Shown piece by piece: positions 1-8,855 of a stretch of DNA of 64,000 nt. This stretch comes from Pseudomonas sp. NKUCC02_KPG (GTDB taxonomy: Bacteria; Pseudomonadota; Gammaproteobacteria; Pseudomonadales; Pseudomonadaceae): the NCBI RefSeq assembly GCF_019345465.1, contig NZ_JAHKRC010000012.1:1-64000 (forward strand), read 5' to 3'. Each line of letters starts with the position of its first letter. Within the stretch, counting starts at the first letter, position 1. Below the pieces are notes generated by a model. That model saw nothing but the letters and a program-made list of their open reading frames with translations. It was not told the origin of the DNA and made no database searches. Both the position numbers and the translations under genes were made by a program.

Positions 1-51
1 GGCTGCGAGCTTTTCAACATCAAAAGCTCGCAGCCTGCGCCAGCGACTACC
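1..51. repeat. REP-type palindrome at the window edge
   Basis: A perfect 14-bp inverted repeat (1-14 and 22-35, 7-nt loop) runs into the sequence AGCGACTAC that ends all REP elements in this window. It sits just 3' of the minus-strand dehydrogenase gene and may also act as its transcript end. The element may extend beyond the window. Confidence 0.7.
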
Positions 52-54
52 GGT

Positions 55-987
55 TTAGTAACCGCGTTCGAAATCCACTTCGCCACGCAGTGCTTCACCC
101 GCCTGAAACGCCCGCAAGTTATCGACAAACAGCTGCACCATCATCGGTGGCGAGGTGGGTGCCGAGCTGTGGCCTGTCAGCAGCAAGCCCCATGCAGTCC
201 AGAACGGATGCTTGGCCGGCAACGGCTCCTGACGGCAAACATCAATCACCGCGCCCGCCAGATGCCCCACTCGCAAGGCTTCGACCAAATCGGCATCCAC
301 CACCGCTACGCCGCGTCCGGCATTGATGAACACGGCATTGGGATTGAATTGCGCAAACAGCGGCGCATCGTAGACGTCATGGGTGTCTGCGGTATTGGGC
401 AGCAGATTGATCACGTAATCCATCTGCCCGACCATGCGCGGCAAGTCGCTCAACACACCCACTTCCTTGAACGGCGCCAGTTCACGGGCGGTGCTGGCAA
501 TGGCATACAGCTCAACACCAAAGGGCAACAGAAACTGAGCCACGGTCTGGCCGATATCCCCGGCCCCGACGATCAAGACCTTGCGCCCGACCAGGCTCTG
601 GCCCATGCGGTTATCCCACTTGCGCTCGACCTGGCTGACCAGGCGGGCCATGACTTCGCGCTCGTGACCGAGCATGTAAGTCAACACGTATTCAGCCATC
701 ACCTGACCAAAAATACCCACCGCGCGAGTCAGACGGTATGAACGGGGCAAACCTTCAGCCAGTAACGGCGTGATCCCCGCCCAGGTCGACTGCAGCCAGT
801 CCGGCGTGTGGCCCTGGCGCAACAGGGTCGCCAACAGGTCCGGCTGCCCCAGCCACACCTGGCACTCGCCAGCCATGCGCGACAATTGCTCGGAGTCGCC
901 GCTGGACTGAACCTCCAGATCCGGCGCGATGCGTTGCAGAAGTTGGGTGTAGAGCGGGTAGTCTTTCTCGGCGATCAGGATGCGCAT
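55..987 (-). CDS. D-2-hydroxyacid dehydrogenase (GhrA-like glyoxylate/hydroxypyruvate reductase)
   Basis: A 310-residue NAD(P)-dependent reductase of 2-oxoacids such as glyoxylate or hydroxypyruvate, presumably cytosolic. The Rossmann nucleotide motif GAGDIG lies at about residues 141-146. The catalytic trio of the family is visible as R225 (in NAGRG), E254 (in CRQEP) and H273 (in TGHSSAP). The start at 987 was chosen because the product then begins MRILIAE, as in the family, with a GAAAGG-like ribosome site about 9 bases upstream; a further in-frame start at 1059 only adds a poorly conserved-looking leader. Substrate preference cannot be read from sequence. Confidence 0.9.
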   Translation of the reverse strand: MRILIAEKDYPLYTQLLQRIAPDLEVQSSGDSEQLSRMAGECQVWLGQPDLLATLLRQGHTPDWLQSTWAGITPLLAEGLPRSYRLTRAVGIFGQVMAEYVLTYMLGHEREVMARLVSQVERKWDNRMGQSLVGRKVLIVGAGDIGQTVAQFLLPFGVELYAIASTARELAPFKEVGVLSDLPRMVGQMDYVINLLPNTADTHDVYDAPLFAQFNPNAVFINAGRGVAVVDADLVEALRVGHLAGAVIDVCRQEPLPAKHPFWTAWGLLLTGHSSAPTSPPMMVQLFVDNLRAFQAGEALRGEVDFERGY

Positions 988-1113
988 GTTTCTAACCTTT
1001 CTAAACCGCTGCCAGCACCCGTCGCCGAGGTTTGCCTCGGAGCGTTCGGCCACCGCCAATCTTAATGAGTTCGTTTAAGACAGGTGCCCGGAACCGGACA
1101 CCTGGCGCTGCAC

Positions 1114-1407
1114 TTACATCGGATCGTTGCGACGCAGCAGCTCTTCGGGCAAGTGCTCGATATATTCGTCTTCGGCCGGAGGCATTTGCAAGTGGTAGCC
1201 CTGGGTTTCCAGGTTTTCCAGCACCTTGTGAATGTCCTCGCGCGACAGGGTACGCTCAGGGCTCAGTACCAGGTCAAAGGCATGGAATGGCTTGCCGAAG
1301 GCAGCCAGCAAGGGTTCCGGCACGCGCTCCAGGGCATCGGCCTTGAGTACATAAAGATACATTTCGTTGCGTTTGGTGCTGCGATAAATAGAGCAAATAC
1401 GTTTCAA
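1114..1407 (-). CDS. ycgL: YcgL domain protein
   Basis: A 97-residue member of the small YcgL family, whose function is unknown. The protein reads KRICSIYRS...EMYLYVLK near its N terminus and ends HLPEELLRRNDPM, both typical of the family. The start is a TTG at 1407: it puts the conserved KRICSIYRS at residue 2 and has a GGAG ribosome site 7 bases upstream. The TTG shares the bases TTGA with the stop codon of rnd, so ycgL is probably translated by coupling with rnd. Confidence 0.9.
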   Translation of the reverse strand: MKRICSIYRSTKRNEMYLYVLKADALERVPEPLLAAFGKPFHAFDLVLSPERTLSREDIHKVLENLETQGYHLQMPPAEDEYIEHLPEELLRRNDPM

Positions 1408-2537
1408 GACTGTTCTCCAGCGGTGGCCAGGCAATCGAGCAAGGCCTGGCCCATCAGCTCACGGCGCCAGCCGCGCAGTGATTCCGGCAATTGGTAAGGG
1501 CCATTGGGAAAGCCGCTTTTCAGCAGGGCTTCCAGGGTTTTCTTGCGCAGCATCAGTTCCGGCGCAATGTTCAAACGCTCGGCCTGGGCCTGACCGATGG
1601 CACGCAGACGCTTGATCTGCAGCGCCGCCTCGACCGGTAACGGCTCGGGTACGGCGGGCGGCCATTGCTCTGGCGGTAGACTGCCAGCACGCTTGATCAG
1701 ATCAAGCAAAAACTCGCCATCCTGACGCACGGTACGCGGGTGCATGTCTTCGATCCGCGCCAGCGCGACCAGATTGTCGGGCTGCGTCTTGGCCAGAGGC
1801 CATAACGCGTGCTCACGTATCACACGGTTGCGCGGCAGATCCCGGGCACGGGCTTCGTGCTCGCGCCAGGCGCAAATTTCACGCAACACAGCCAACTGAT
1901 CCCGTGACAATTTCCAGGCCAGCTTGGCTTCGCGGTACACCTCGTAAGGGTCTACTTCGCGGCGCAGGTTGGCGACAAGCTCGGCACCATCTTCCAGCAC
2001 CCAGCTGTATTTTTCGTCAGACAGGCGTGGAAACAGCAACTTGTAGACTTCAGCCAGATGCACGGCATCTTCTGCGGCATAGCTGATCTGGGTTTCAGAC
2101 AGCGGACGCTGCAGCCAGTCGGAGCGGGTTTCACCCTTGGGCAGGTCGATATCCAGCACTTCCTTGACCAGGCGTGAATAGCCCATGGAGAAGCCAAGGT
2201 TCAGGTAGGCTGCTGCCAATTGGGTGTCGAACAAAGGCACCGGCAAGCTGGAAGTCAGACGCAGCAACACCTCAAGATCTTCGCTGCACGCGTGCAGGAC
2301 TTTGACGACCGACGTGTTTTCCAGCAAGTCAGCCAATGGCTGCCAGTTGTCGATGGTCAACGGGTCAATCAGGTAAGCCCGCGTGCCGTCGCCAATCTGG
2401 ATCAGGCCGGCAATGGGGTAAAAGGTATCGACCCGCATAAATTCGGTGTCGAGGGCTACGAACGGCAATTGTTGCCATTCGGCGCAATGTTGGCCGAGGC
2501 TATCGTTGTCGCGAATCCAGTGAATATCGATGGCCAC
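1404..2537 (-). CDS. rnd: Ribonuclease D
   Basis: A 377-residue 3'-5' exoribonuclease that trims tRNA precursors and other small RNAs. The DEDD exonuclease signatures are visible: LDTEF near residue 30, LHACSEDL for ExoII and YAAEDAVHL for ExoIII; an HRDC-type region follows. The start is taken as a GTG at 2537 (VAIDIHWIRD) preceded by AAGGGAGA; an ATG at 2582 would add 15 residues not expected for the family. It overlaps ycgL by 4 bases and is the first gene of that pair. Confidence 0.93.
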   Translation of the reverse strand: MAIDIHWIRDNDSLGQHCAEWQQLPFVALDTEFMRVDTFYPIAGLIQIGDGTRAYLIDPLTIDNWQPLADLLENTSVVKVLHACSEDLEVLLRLTSSLPVPLFDTQLAAAYLNLGFSMGYSRLVKEVLDIDLPKGETRSDWLQRPLSETQISYAAEDAVHLAEVYKLLFPRLSDEKYSWVLEDGAELVANLRREVDPYEVYREAKLAWKLSRDQLAVLREICAWREHEARARDLPRNRVIREHALWPLAKTQPDNLVALARIEDMHPRTVRQDGEFLLDLIKRAGSLPPEQWPPAVPEPLPVEAALQIKRLRAIGQAQAERLNIAPELMLRKKTLEALLKSGFPNGPYQLPESLRGWRRELMGQALLDCLATAGEQS

Positions 2538-2790
2538 ACGGCTCTCCCTTGAAGAATGGCGCGCAGTATATATCGCCCTCAAGTATTTCCGGACATCGAC
2601 TCGTCATGTTGTGTGCGAAAAAACTTACAAAAGTTAAGTCAAAAACCTGCATCCACTTACCGTTATTACCGGTAGGTTGCCTGACTTCACGCCCATACGA
2701 TTTGTTACAACACATTATGTGACAAGCCGACAGGACCGGATCGTGACGACACGAGTAGATTTGCGCCCTATAAAAACCGAGGAAACTCCA

Positions 2791-3951
2791 ATGAAAATGT
2801 CCTGCAAACTGTCAGCAATGACTCTCTCGCTGGTAGGTCTTTGTGCCTTTGCCAATGCTGCACTGGCTCAAAACCCTGAGCCCGCGCTGGATGCCGCAGT
2901 GCAAGACGGCGCCAGAAAGGTGATGCAAGCGTACGCAGTACCCGGTCTGGTTATCGCCGTGAGCGTTAACGGCAAACAACACTTTTACAACTTCGGTGTA
3001 GCGTCAAAGGCCACCAAAGAACCCATGAGCCCGGACACTCTCTTTGAAGTCGGCTCCATCAGCAAAGTGTTTACCGCCACCCTGGCCACCTATGCCCAAG
3101 CCAAAGGCCAGCTATCACTTAACGACACCGTTGCCAAATACGAGCCTGAGCTCGAAGGCACGCCCTTTGGCAAGATTACGCTGACCCATCTGGCCACTCA
3201 CACGGCTGGCGGATTCCCGTTGCAGCTGCCTGACAGCGTGCAGAACCAAAGCCAGTTGATGAGCTATTTCAAAGACTGGAAGCCGGTTTACCCGACCGGC
3301 ACGCAGCGCAGCTATGCCAACCCCAGCATTGGCATGCTCGGCCAGATTGCAGCCAAAAGCATGAACATGCCGTTTACCCAGGCGATGGAGCAGCAACTGT
3401 TCCCGGCACTGGGCCTGCAAAGCACCTACCTGACGGTGCCCGCGGACAAAATGGGGGTGTATGCCCAGGGCTACAACAAACAGGATGAACCCGTCAGGCT
3501 CAACCCCGGCGTTCTGGGCAACGAAGCCTACGGCGTAAAAACCACTGCCCGCGACCTGATTCACTTTACCGAGCTGAGCCTGGGCCAGGGCGATGCCAGC
3601 CCCACCATTCGCCAGGCATTGGCTGACACCCGTGTCGGTTACTATCGCATCGGGCCTGTGATTCAGGACCTGATCTGGGAACAGTACGCTTACCCTGTCG
3701 AACTCAAATCGCTGCTGGTGGGCAACTCGGACAAAATGGCCTACGAGAACAATGGCGCCATCGCCCTCAACCCGCCCCTGGTGCCACAGCAGGCGGTGTG
3801 GATCAACAAGACCGGGTCAACCAACGGTTTTGGCGGGTACGCGGTGATGGTGCCGTCCGAGCAGAAATCGATTGTCATCCTGGCCAACAAGAACTACCCG
3901 AACAGCGCACGTGTCGAGTTGGCGTACGAGATCTTGAAAGCGTTGAACTAA
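2791..3951 (+). CDS. ampC: Class C beta-lactamase (AmpC)
   Basis: A 386-residue periplasmic serine beta-lactamase that hydrolyses cephalosporins and penicillins. A signal peptide is visible (basic MKMSCK, hydrophobic core, ALA-Q cleavage near residue 26). The family motifs are present: S89-I-S-K92 (nucleophile), Y175-A-N and K340-T-G. The start at 2791 has a GAGGA ribosome site 7 bases upstream. There is no divergent ampR regulator next to it; rnd is the upstream neighbour. A short dyad CACATTATGTG (2711-2721) lies 70 bases upstream and could be an operator. Its 3' end overlaps the convergent methyltransferase gene by 4 bases. Confidence 0.95.
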   Translation: MKMSCKLSAMTLSLVGLCAFANAALAQNPEPALDAAVQDGARKVMQAYAVPGLVIAVSVNGKQHFYNFGVASKATKEPMSPDTLFEVGSISKVFTATLATYAQAKGQLSLNDTVAKYEPELEGTPFGKITLTHLATHTAGGFPLQLPDSVQNQSQLMSYFKDWKPVYPTGTQRSYANPSIGMLGQIAAKSMNMPFTQAMEQQLFPALGLQSTYLTVPADKMGVYAQGYNKQDEPVRLNPGVLGNEAYGVKTTARDLIHFTELSLGQGDASPTIRQALADTRVGYYRIGPVIQDLIWEQYAYPVELKSLLVGNSDKMAYENNGAIALNPPLVPQQAVWINKTGSTNGFGGYAVMVPSEQKSIVILANKNYPNSARVELAYEILKALN

Positions 3952-4598
3952 GTATCTTTGCGCAAGATATAGATGCTGCCCATGCCAAAACCGGGCAGCA
4001 CCTCATACTGCTTGAGGATGCTGAAACCTGCCTGTTTGAACTGAGTTTCAATTTCGCCCCTGCTGACCACGATACGTTGCGGGTCATTGACCGGCTCTGT
4101 CCCACGACCAAGAGGCACTGACAGGATCAGGCTGTCGCGACTGACCCGGTGCAGCTCACGCAAAATGACCAGTCGATGGTCACTGTCGCGCACGTGGTGG
4201 AACAGCTGCATGCAAAAAATGCAGTCCACCGCGTTCTCGGAAATATCGATGGAGAACACCGAGCTTTGAAACAGCTTGATGCGCGCCAGCAAACTGGCTG
4301 GATGGTGGGTCTGGGCGTGATTGAGCATGTCTTGCGACGAATCCGAGGCCAGGATCACCCGATTGCCGTGCTCGGCCAATACAGGCCAGAAACGCCCGGC
4401 ACCGCAGGCCAGGTCCAGGACCAGCCCGGGTTCCCCCGCCACTTTCAACGCACGGCGAACCAGACGCTTCTCGCGCCACAACGCCAACCTGCGAACAAAC
4501 CCCTGGGGCTGAGCCTGCAGGCAAACCTTCGCATGCTCGCGGTCATAACGCTCGGCGAACTCATGCTCAATATGGGTAGAAGGTGGCTGCGATGACAT
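3948..4598 (-). CDS. Class I SAM-dependent methyltransferase
   Basis: A 216-residue protein with the Rossmann methyltransferase motif I (LDLACGAGRFWPVLA) and motif-II-like acidic segment (VILASDSS), followed by FCMQLFHHV, the usual post-II region of the Methyltransf_11/25 type. The substrate is not evident; family members modify small molecules, lipids or proteins. The start at 4598 gives the product MSSQPPSTHIEHEF; longer in-frame starts would add an unlikely leader. It converges on ampC and their stop codons interlock over 3948-3951. Confidence 0.82.
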   Translation of the reverse strand: MSSQPPSTHIEHEFAERYDREHAKVCLQAQPQGFVRRLALWREKRLVRRALKVAGEPGLVLDLACGAGRFWPVLAEHGNRVILASDSSQDMLNHAQTHHPASLLARIKLFQSSVFSIDISENAVDCIFCMQLFHHVRDSDHRLVILRELHRVSRDSLILSVPLGRGTEPVNDPQRIVVSRGEIETQFKQAGFSILKQYEVLPGFGMGSIYILRKDT

Positions 4599-4728
4599 GG
4601 CCCGCGAACTCTTGTGTTTGATGATGTTCGACACGGAGGTTAGCGGGACACCAGTGAAAAAATTGTCACAGAAGCATGAAAACCACAGGGATGAAGCAGT
4701 TTCGTTGTAGCCGCTGTCGACCCTGTGT

Positions 4729-6108
4729 TCACGCCTGCTGCAAATACCAACGCCAGTCCTGCTCACCCACCTCACCCATGAACTGTCGGTACTCCGATTT
4801 CTTCACGGCCAGGTACACCTTCAAGAAGGCTGGCCCGAACGCCTCTTTCGCCCACTGCGAGCCATCCAGCGCCCGCAAGGTGGTCAGCCAGTCGTTCGGC
4901 AGCATTTCGGTGGCCTGGGCATACCCGTTGCCTTCAATCGGCGCGCCCGGATCGAGCTGCTCGCGAATGCCACGATGAATACCGGCCAGAATGGCGGCGG
5001 CGGCCAGGTAGGGATTGGCGTCGGCGCCACAAATACGGTGTTCTATATGCCGCGAGTACGCCGGACCGCCCGGGACCCGCAAGCTCACCGTGCGATTGTC
5101 CACGCCCCAGGTCGCGGCCAGCGGCGCATAGCTGTTGCTTTGAAAACGGCGATACGAGTTGGCATTGGGGCAAAACATCAACAACGAGTCGAGCAAGGTA
5201 CTGAGCATCCCCCCAACCGCCTGCCTGAGTAATGGCGTACCGTCCGGCGCCTCACTGGCAAACAGGTTGTTGCCCTCCTTGTCGGCCAGGCTCACATGCA
5301 TGTGCATGCCGGTTCCGGCCAGATCATCGAATGGCTTGGCCATGAAGCAGGCAACCATCCCGTGCTTGTGCGCCACGCCCTTGACCAGGCGCTTGTAGCG
5401 CACGGCCTCGTCCATCGCTTGCAGCGCGTCGCTGCGGTGCTCCAGGGTGATTTCCACTTGCCCCGGTGCGTACTCGGAAATCGCCGTGCGGGCCGGGATC
5501 CCTTGCAGCTTGCAGGCGCTGTAAAGGTCGGCCAGAAACGGCTCGATTTGCTCCAGCTCACGCAGCCCGTACACCTGGGTAGCGCGCGGACGCTGACCAT
5601 CGGCATCGCGCGCCGGTTGCGGGCGGCCATTGCTGTCACGCTGCTGATCGAGCAGATAAAACTCCAGCTCTGCCGCCATCACCGGGTAGTAACCGTCCGC
5701 CTTGAGGCCGTCGATCACCTTGGCCAGCAAGTGCCTGGGGTCGGCCACGGTGGCGGGCATTCCCTGCTGCGGGTGCATGCTGACTTGCACTGCCGCCGTA
5801 GGAATCAAGCGCCACGGCATGCGCTGCAAACTGCCGCTGACCGGGTAAGCGCGGCAATCGATATCACCCACATCCCATACCAGCCCGGTGTTTTCCACAT
5901 CATCACCATTGATGCTCAACCCCAGAATTGTGCTGGGCAGCGGCCGTCCGCTCTCGTACACCGCCCGCAATTCGTCGCGGTGCAACAACTTGCCCCGGGG
6001 CACGCCGTTGTTATCGATGATGAACAGCTCGAACATCTCGATGTCCGGGTGCTGTTCCAGAAAATCCAGGGCTTCTTGTAGCGGGGCAAACGTGGTGGAG
6101 GCACTCAT
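4729..6108 (-). CDS. Glutamine synthetase family protein (gamma-glutamylpolyamine synthetase type)
   Basis: A 459-residue ATP-dependent ligase of the glutamine synthetase fold. The N-terminal beta-grasp region is followed by the catalytic domain with the metal-binding AELEFYLLD, GTGMHMHVSL and the arginine-containing DNRTVSLRVPGG segments. Length and the divergent N terminus resemble PuuA/SpuI enzymes, which link glutamate to putrescine or related amines, rather than GlnA. No other polyamine genes are nearby, so the amine substrate is inferred only. It is divergent from poxB. Confidence 0.85.
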   Translation of the reverse strand: MSASTTFAPLQEALDFLEQHPDIEMFELFIIDNNGVPRGKLLHRDELRAVYESGRPLPSTILGLSINGDDVENTGLVWDVGDIDCRAYPVSGSLQRMPWRLIPTAAVQVSMHPQQGMPATVADPRHLLAKVIDGLKADGYYPVMAAELEFYLLDQQRDSNGRPQPARDADGQRPRATQVYGLRELEQIEPFLADLYSACKLQGIPARTAISEYAPGQVEITLEHRSDALQAMDEAVRYKRLVKGVAHKHGMVACFMAKPFDDLAGTGMHMHVSLADKEGNNLFASEAPDGTPLLRQAVGGMLSTLLDSLLMFCPNANSYRRFQSNSYAPLAATWGVDNRTVSLRVPGGPAYSRHIEHRICGADANPYLAAAAILAGIHRGIREQLDPGAPIEGNGYAQATEMLPNDWLTTLRALDGSQWAKEAFGPAFLKVYLAVKKSEYRQFMGEVGEQDWRWYLQQA

Positions 6109-6515
6109 GGCAATACTCGTAGATTCGTATCAGGCAGGCGCCCCCCTTGAGGGTACGCGACAGTCAGGATTTAACGGCTAACGAGCATCCGGCGGGCGGG
6201 CATGGCGGCAGTGAAACAGGGCCCAGAAAGCCAGTTCTGAGGGCAGGCATGGCACACGCCGCACGGCAGGAGCGCGCGACTGCCGTTGGCACTGAATACT
6301 GCTCAGACCACGCCTCATACCTGCAACCGTTGCCAAAAAGGGAACCCAGCCTCACACGGCTGGCCCGCTTGTTTAAATGCAGGGTTTTATACCTTTGGTT
6401 ACACCTGCGCTAAACATTCCCATCCCGCAGGCCGGTGAACGTTTCAAAGACCGGCAAGGTCGCATGCAGTGTCTATCCTGCTTGATCCACCTTACTGCTT
6501 CGAGGAGCCAGCCCC
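6109..6515. other. Intergenic region between divergent genes
   Basis: This gap separates the glutamine-synthetase-family gene from poxB and must hold both promoters. A good ribosome site (GAGGAGCC) precedes poxB. I see no convincing coding sequence in either strand. A sigma-54-like TTGGCAC...TGC has the wrong spacing. Confidence 0.5.
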
Positions 6516-8237
6516 ATGACCAGAACGGTTGCCGATTTCATCACCGAAACCCTGCAGCAAGCCGGCGTAAAACGCGTGTTCGGCGTGGTGGGCGATTCAC
6601 TCAACGGTTTTACCGATGCCCTGCGCCGCCAGGAGCAGATCGAGTGGATCCATATGCGCAATGAGGAGTCCGCTGCTTTTGCCGCCGGGGCCGAGGCCCA
6701 TTTGACTGGCGAGCTGGCGGTATGCGCCGGCAGTTGCGGGCCGGGCAACCTGCACTTGATCAATGGCCTGTTCGACGCCCATCGCAGTGGTGTACCGGTA
6801 CTGGCGCTGGCCGCCCATATTCCCGGCAGTGAGATCGGTATCGATTACTTCCAGGCCACCCACCCCGAAAGCCTGTTCAAGGAATGCAGCCATTACGTCG
6901 AACTGGTGTCCCACCCCGAGCAGTTGCCGCAGATTCTGCAGCGGGCCATGCGCGTGGCCATCGCCAAACGCGGGGTCGCGGTCGTCGTGATTCCCGGCGA
7001 TGTGGCGCTGCAAGTCACCGAGGCCAAAGTGCCGCAATGGATAAAGCCTGCCCAACCGCTGATTTGCCCTGCCCCGGCCGATATCGACCGGCTGGCGTCG
7101 TTTCTCAATGATGGCAAGAAAGTCACGCTGCTGTGCGGCGCAGGCTGCGCCGGTGCCCATAGCGAAATCCTGGCGCTGGCCGAGCGCTTGAACGCGCCCA
7201 TCGTGCATGCCCTGCGCGGCAAGGAACATGTCGAATACGACAACCCCTATGACGTCGGCATGACCGGACTGATCGGCTTCGCCTCGGGTTACAAGGCGAT
7301 GATGAACTGCGACACCTTGTTGATGCTCGGCACCAATTTTCCGTATCGCCAGTTTTACCCACAGCACAGCTACATCGCGCAAATCGACTTGCGCCCCGAA
7401 GCCCTGGGCAACCGTTGCCCGCTGCAATTGGGCCTGCTGGGTGATGTGAAGCTCACGCTACAGGCGGTGCTGCCCAAGGTGATGCAAAATCCCGATCACG
7501 AACACCTCGATGCCGCCTGCGCCGACTACAGAAAAGCCCGCGAAGACCTCGATGCGCTGGCTGAAAGCAGCCCCAACAGTTCGATCATTCATCCGCAGTA
7601 CCTCAATCGCCTGGTCAGTGAACTGGCGGCAGAGGATGCGATTTTCACCTGCGATGTCGGCACGCCTACCGCATGGGCTGCCCGTTATTTGAAGATGAAT
7701 GGCAAACGGCGCCTGATCGGCTCGTTCAATCACGGCTCGATGGCCAATGCCATGCTGCAGGCCATCGGGGCGCAAGCGACATTTCCTGATCGTCAGGTCA
7801 TTTCAATGTCTGGGGATGGCGGATTCACCATGATGATGGGCGACTTTCTGACCCTCAATCAGGTGGGTTTGCCGGTCAAGGTCATCGTACTCAACAACGG
7901 CACCCTGGGCTTTGTGGAAATGGAAATGAAAGCCGCGGGCTTCCCGGATGTGGGCTGCGACCTGAAAAACCCGAACTTTGCGGCAATGGCCCAGGCCATG
8001 GGCGTGAAAGGGATACGGGTTGAGCACCCGGCACAGCTGGAAGCCGCACTGCGAGAAGCTTTCAGCCATGATGGCCCCGTGCTGGTGGACGTAGTCAGCG
8101 CCCGCCAGGAGCTGGTCATGCCGCCGACCAAAACCTTCGAGCAGGCCAAGGGGTTCAGCCTGTTTATGCTCAAGACAGTGATGGACGGCCGCGCACGGGA
8201 GCTGATCGATCTGGCCAAAGTCAATTTGTGGCGTTGA
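6516..8237 (+). CDS. poxB: Pyruvate dehydrogenase (quinone), PoxB type
   Basis: A 573-residue thiamine-diphosphate and FAD enzyme that oxidises pyruvate to acetate and CO2 and passes electrons to ubiquinone at the membrane. The N-terminal half matches PoxB closely (GDSLNGF near 26-32, catalytic glutamate in MRNEES near 50, CAGSCGPGNLHLINGLFD). The thiamine-binding signature SGDGGFTMMMGDF...NN lies in the C-terminal domain. Length equals the E. coli enzyme, and the C-terminal tail that binds lipid is present. It stands alone, with a strong ribosome site just upstream of 6516. Confidence 0.95.
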   Translation: MTRTVADFITETLQQAGVKRVFGVVGDSLNGFTDALRRQEQIEWIHMRNEESAAFAAGAEAHLTGELAVCAGSCGPGNLHLINGLFDAHRSGVPVLALAAHIPGSEIGIDYFQATHPESLFKECSHYVELVSHPEQLPQILQRAMRVAIAKRGVAVVVIPGDVALQVTEAKVPQWIKPAQPLICPAPADIDRLASFLNDGKKVTLLCGAGCAGAHSEILALAERLNAPIVHALRGKEHVEYDNPYDVGMTGLIGFASGYKAMMNCDTLLMLGTNFPYRQFYPQHSYIAQIDLRPEALGNRCPLQLGLLGDVKLTLQAVLPKVMQNPDHEHLDAACADYRKAREDLDALAESSPNSSIIHPQYLNRLVSELAAEDAIFTCDVGTPTAWAARYLKMNGKRRLIGSFNHGSMANAMLQAIGAQATFPDRQVISMSGDGGFTMMMGDFLTLNQVGLPVKVIVLNNGTLGFVEMEMKAAGFPDVGCDLKNPNFAAMAQAMGVKGIRVEHPAQLEAALREAFSHDGPVLVDVVSARQELVMPPTKTFEQAKGFSLFMLKTVMDGRARELIDLAKVNLWR

Positions 8238-8405
8238 GCAACTCTGTGGGTACTCTGTTGCCGGTCAAACGCGTTCCTCTAGTGGCTGCGCGTAAAACAG
8301 GTATTTCGAGTACATCTCCAGCGTTTGTGTCCAACTGAAATATGGGTTTCGCCCCTAGGGCGAGGTGGGTGGTACTCGCGATCCGTAGCATCTGACGACG
8401 AAACC

Positions 8406-8503
8406 TGTAGTCGCTGAGGAGCGAAGCGAGGCTGCGAGGGGTTGCGCAGCGACCCTGCTTGAAGGTCCTTCGGCCCTTATCGCAGCCTGCGGCAGCGACT
8501 ACA
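8406..8503. repeat. REP pair (BIME-like)
   Basis: Two inverted REP units: TGTAGTCGCTG at the left and CAGCGACTACA at the right, with the shared internal block CCTTATCGCAGCCTGCGG. The same layout recurs near 14.9, 28.0, 53.5 and 55.6 kb. It lies 3' of poxB. Confidence 0.85.
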
Positions 8504-8649
8504 CGTGGTGTTCAGGCCTTGGAAATCAGTCATTTCGTACGACGTTTCGCTTTCATTCTCATGAAACATCCGAGAAGATTCCGCTCGCTTGCGCCTGTCC
8601 ATTTCGGGGAATAGTCTCGGCCAATCGCTGCAAAATCAGCGGTCGGGTT

Positions 8650-8816
8650 TAGTCGCCCGGTTTAGTACACGGCGCAAGGCGCCACCTCCGCAAGGCGCTT
8701 TTTTTCGGCCTGCAAATTATGGTGGCCGTGCGCAGGGCGCCCTTGTGGCGCGCCGGGTTTTCCGTGTACTCCGGTCGACTAACCTGCGCATGGCTGCCAC
8801 CCATTCGTTTAGTCGC
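8650..8816 (+). ncRNA. Long structured 5' leader RNA upstream of the DUF6124 gene
   Basis: Positions 8650-8672 pair with 8762-8781 in a long, slightly bulged stem whose two sides share TAGTCG/CGACTA, CCGG/CCGG and AGTACACGG/CCGTGTACT. Inside are further hairpins: 8671-8675 with 8679-8683, and CGGCC 8706-8710 with GGCCG 8724-8728. The 10-nt GTTTAGTCGC occurs at 8647-8656 and again at 8807-8816, so the arm CGACTAA (8776-8782) can pair with either copy. A terminator-like hairpin lies inside (listed separately). The layout suggests a cis-acting switch or a small RNA; no matching family could be checked. Confidence 0.6.
8679..8705 (+). terminator. Terminator-like hairpin inside the leader
   Basis: GCGCC (8679-8683) can pair with GGCGC (8694-8698) and is followed at once by seven T residues (8699-8705), the form of an intrinsic terminator. 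The same GCGCC can instead pair with GGCGC at 8671-8675, which would disrupt the terminator. Confidence 0.5.
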
Positions 8817-8855
8817 GACAAGTGACAGCTCCCTAAAAAATACGGAGTTGTAACG

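Noticed and set aside
6286..6302. A sigma-54-like TTGGCAC...TGC upstream of poxB
   Set aside because: There are 11 bases between GG and GC; the consensus requires 10.
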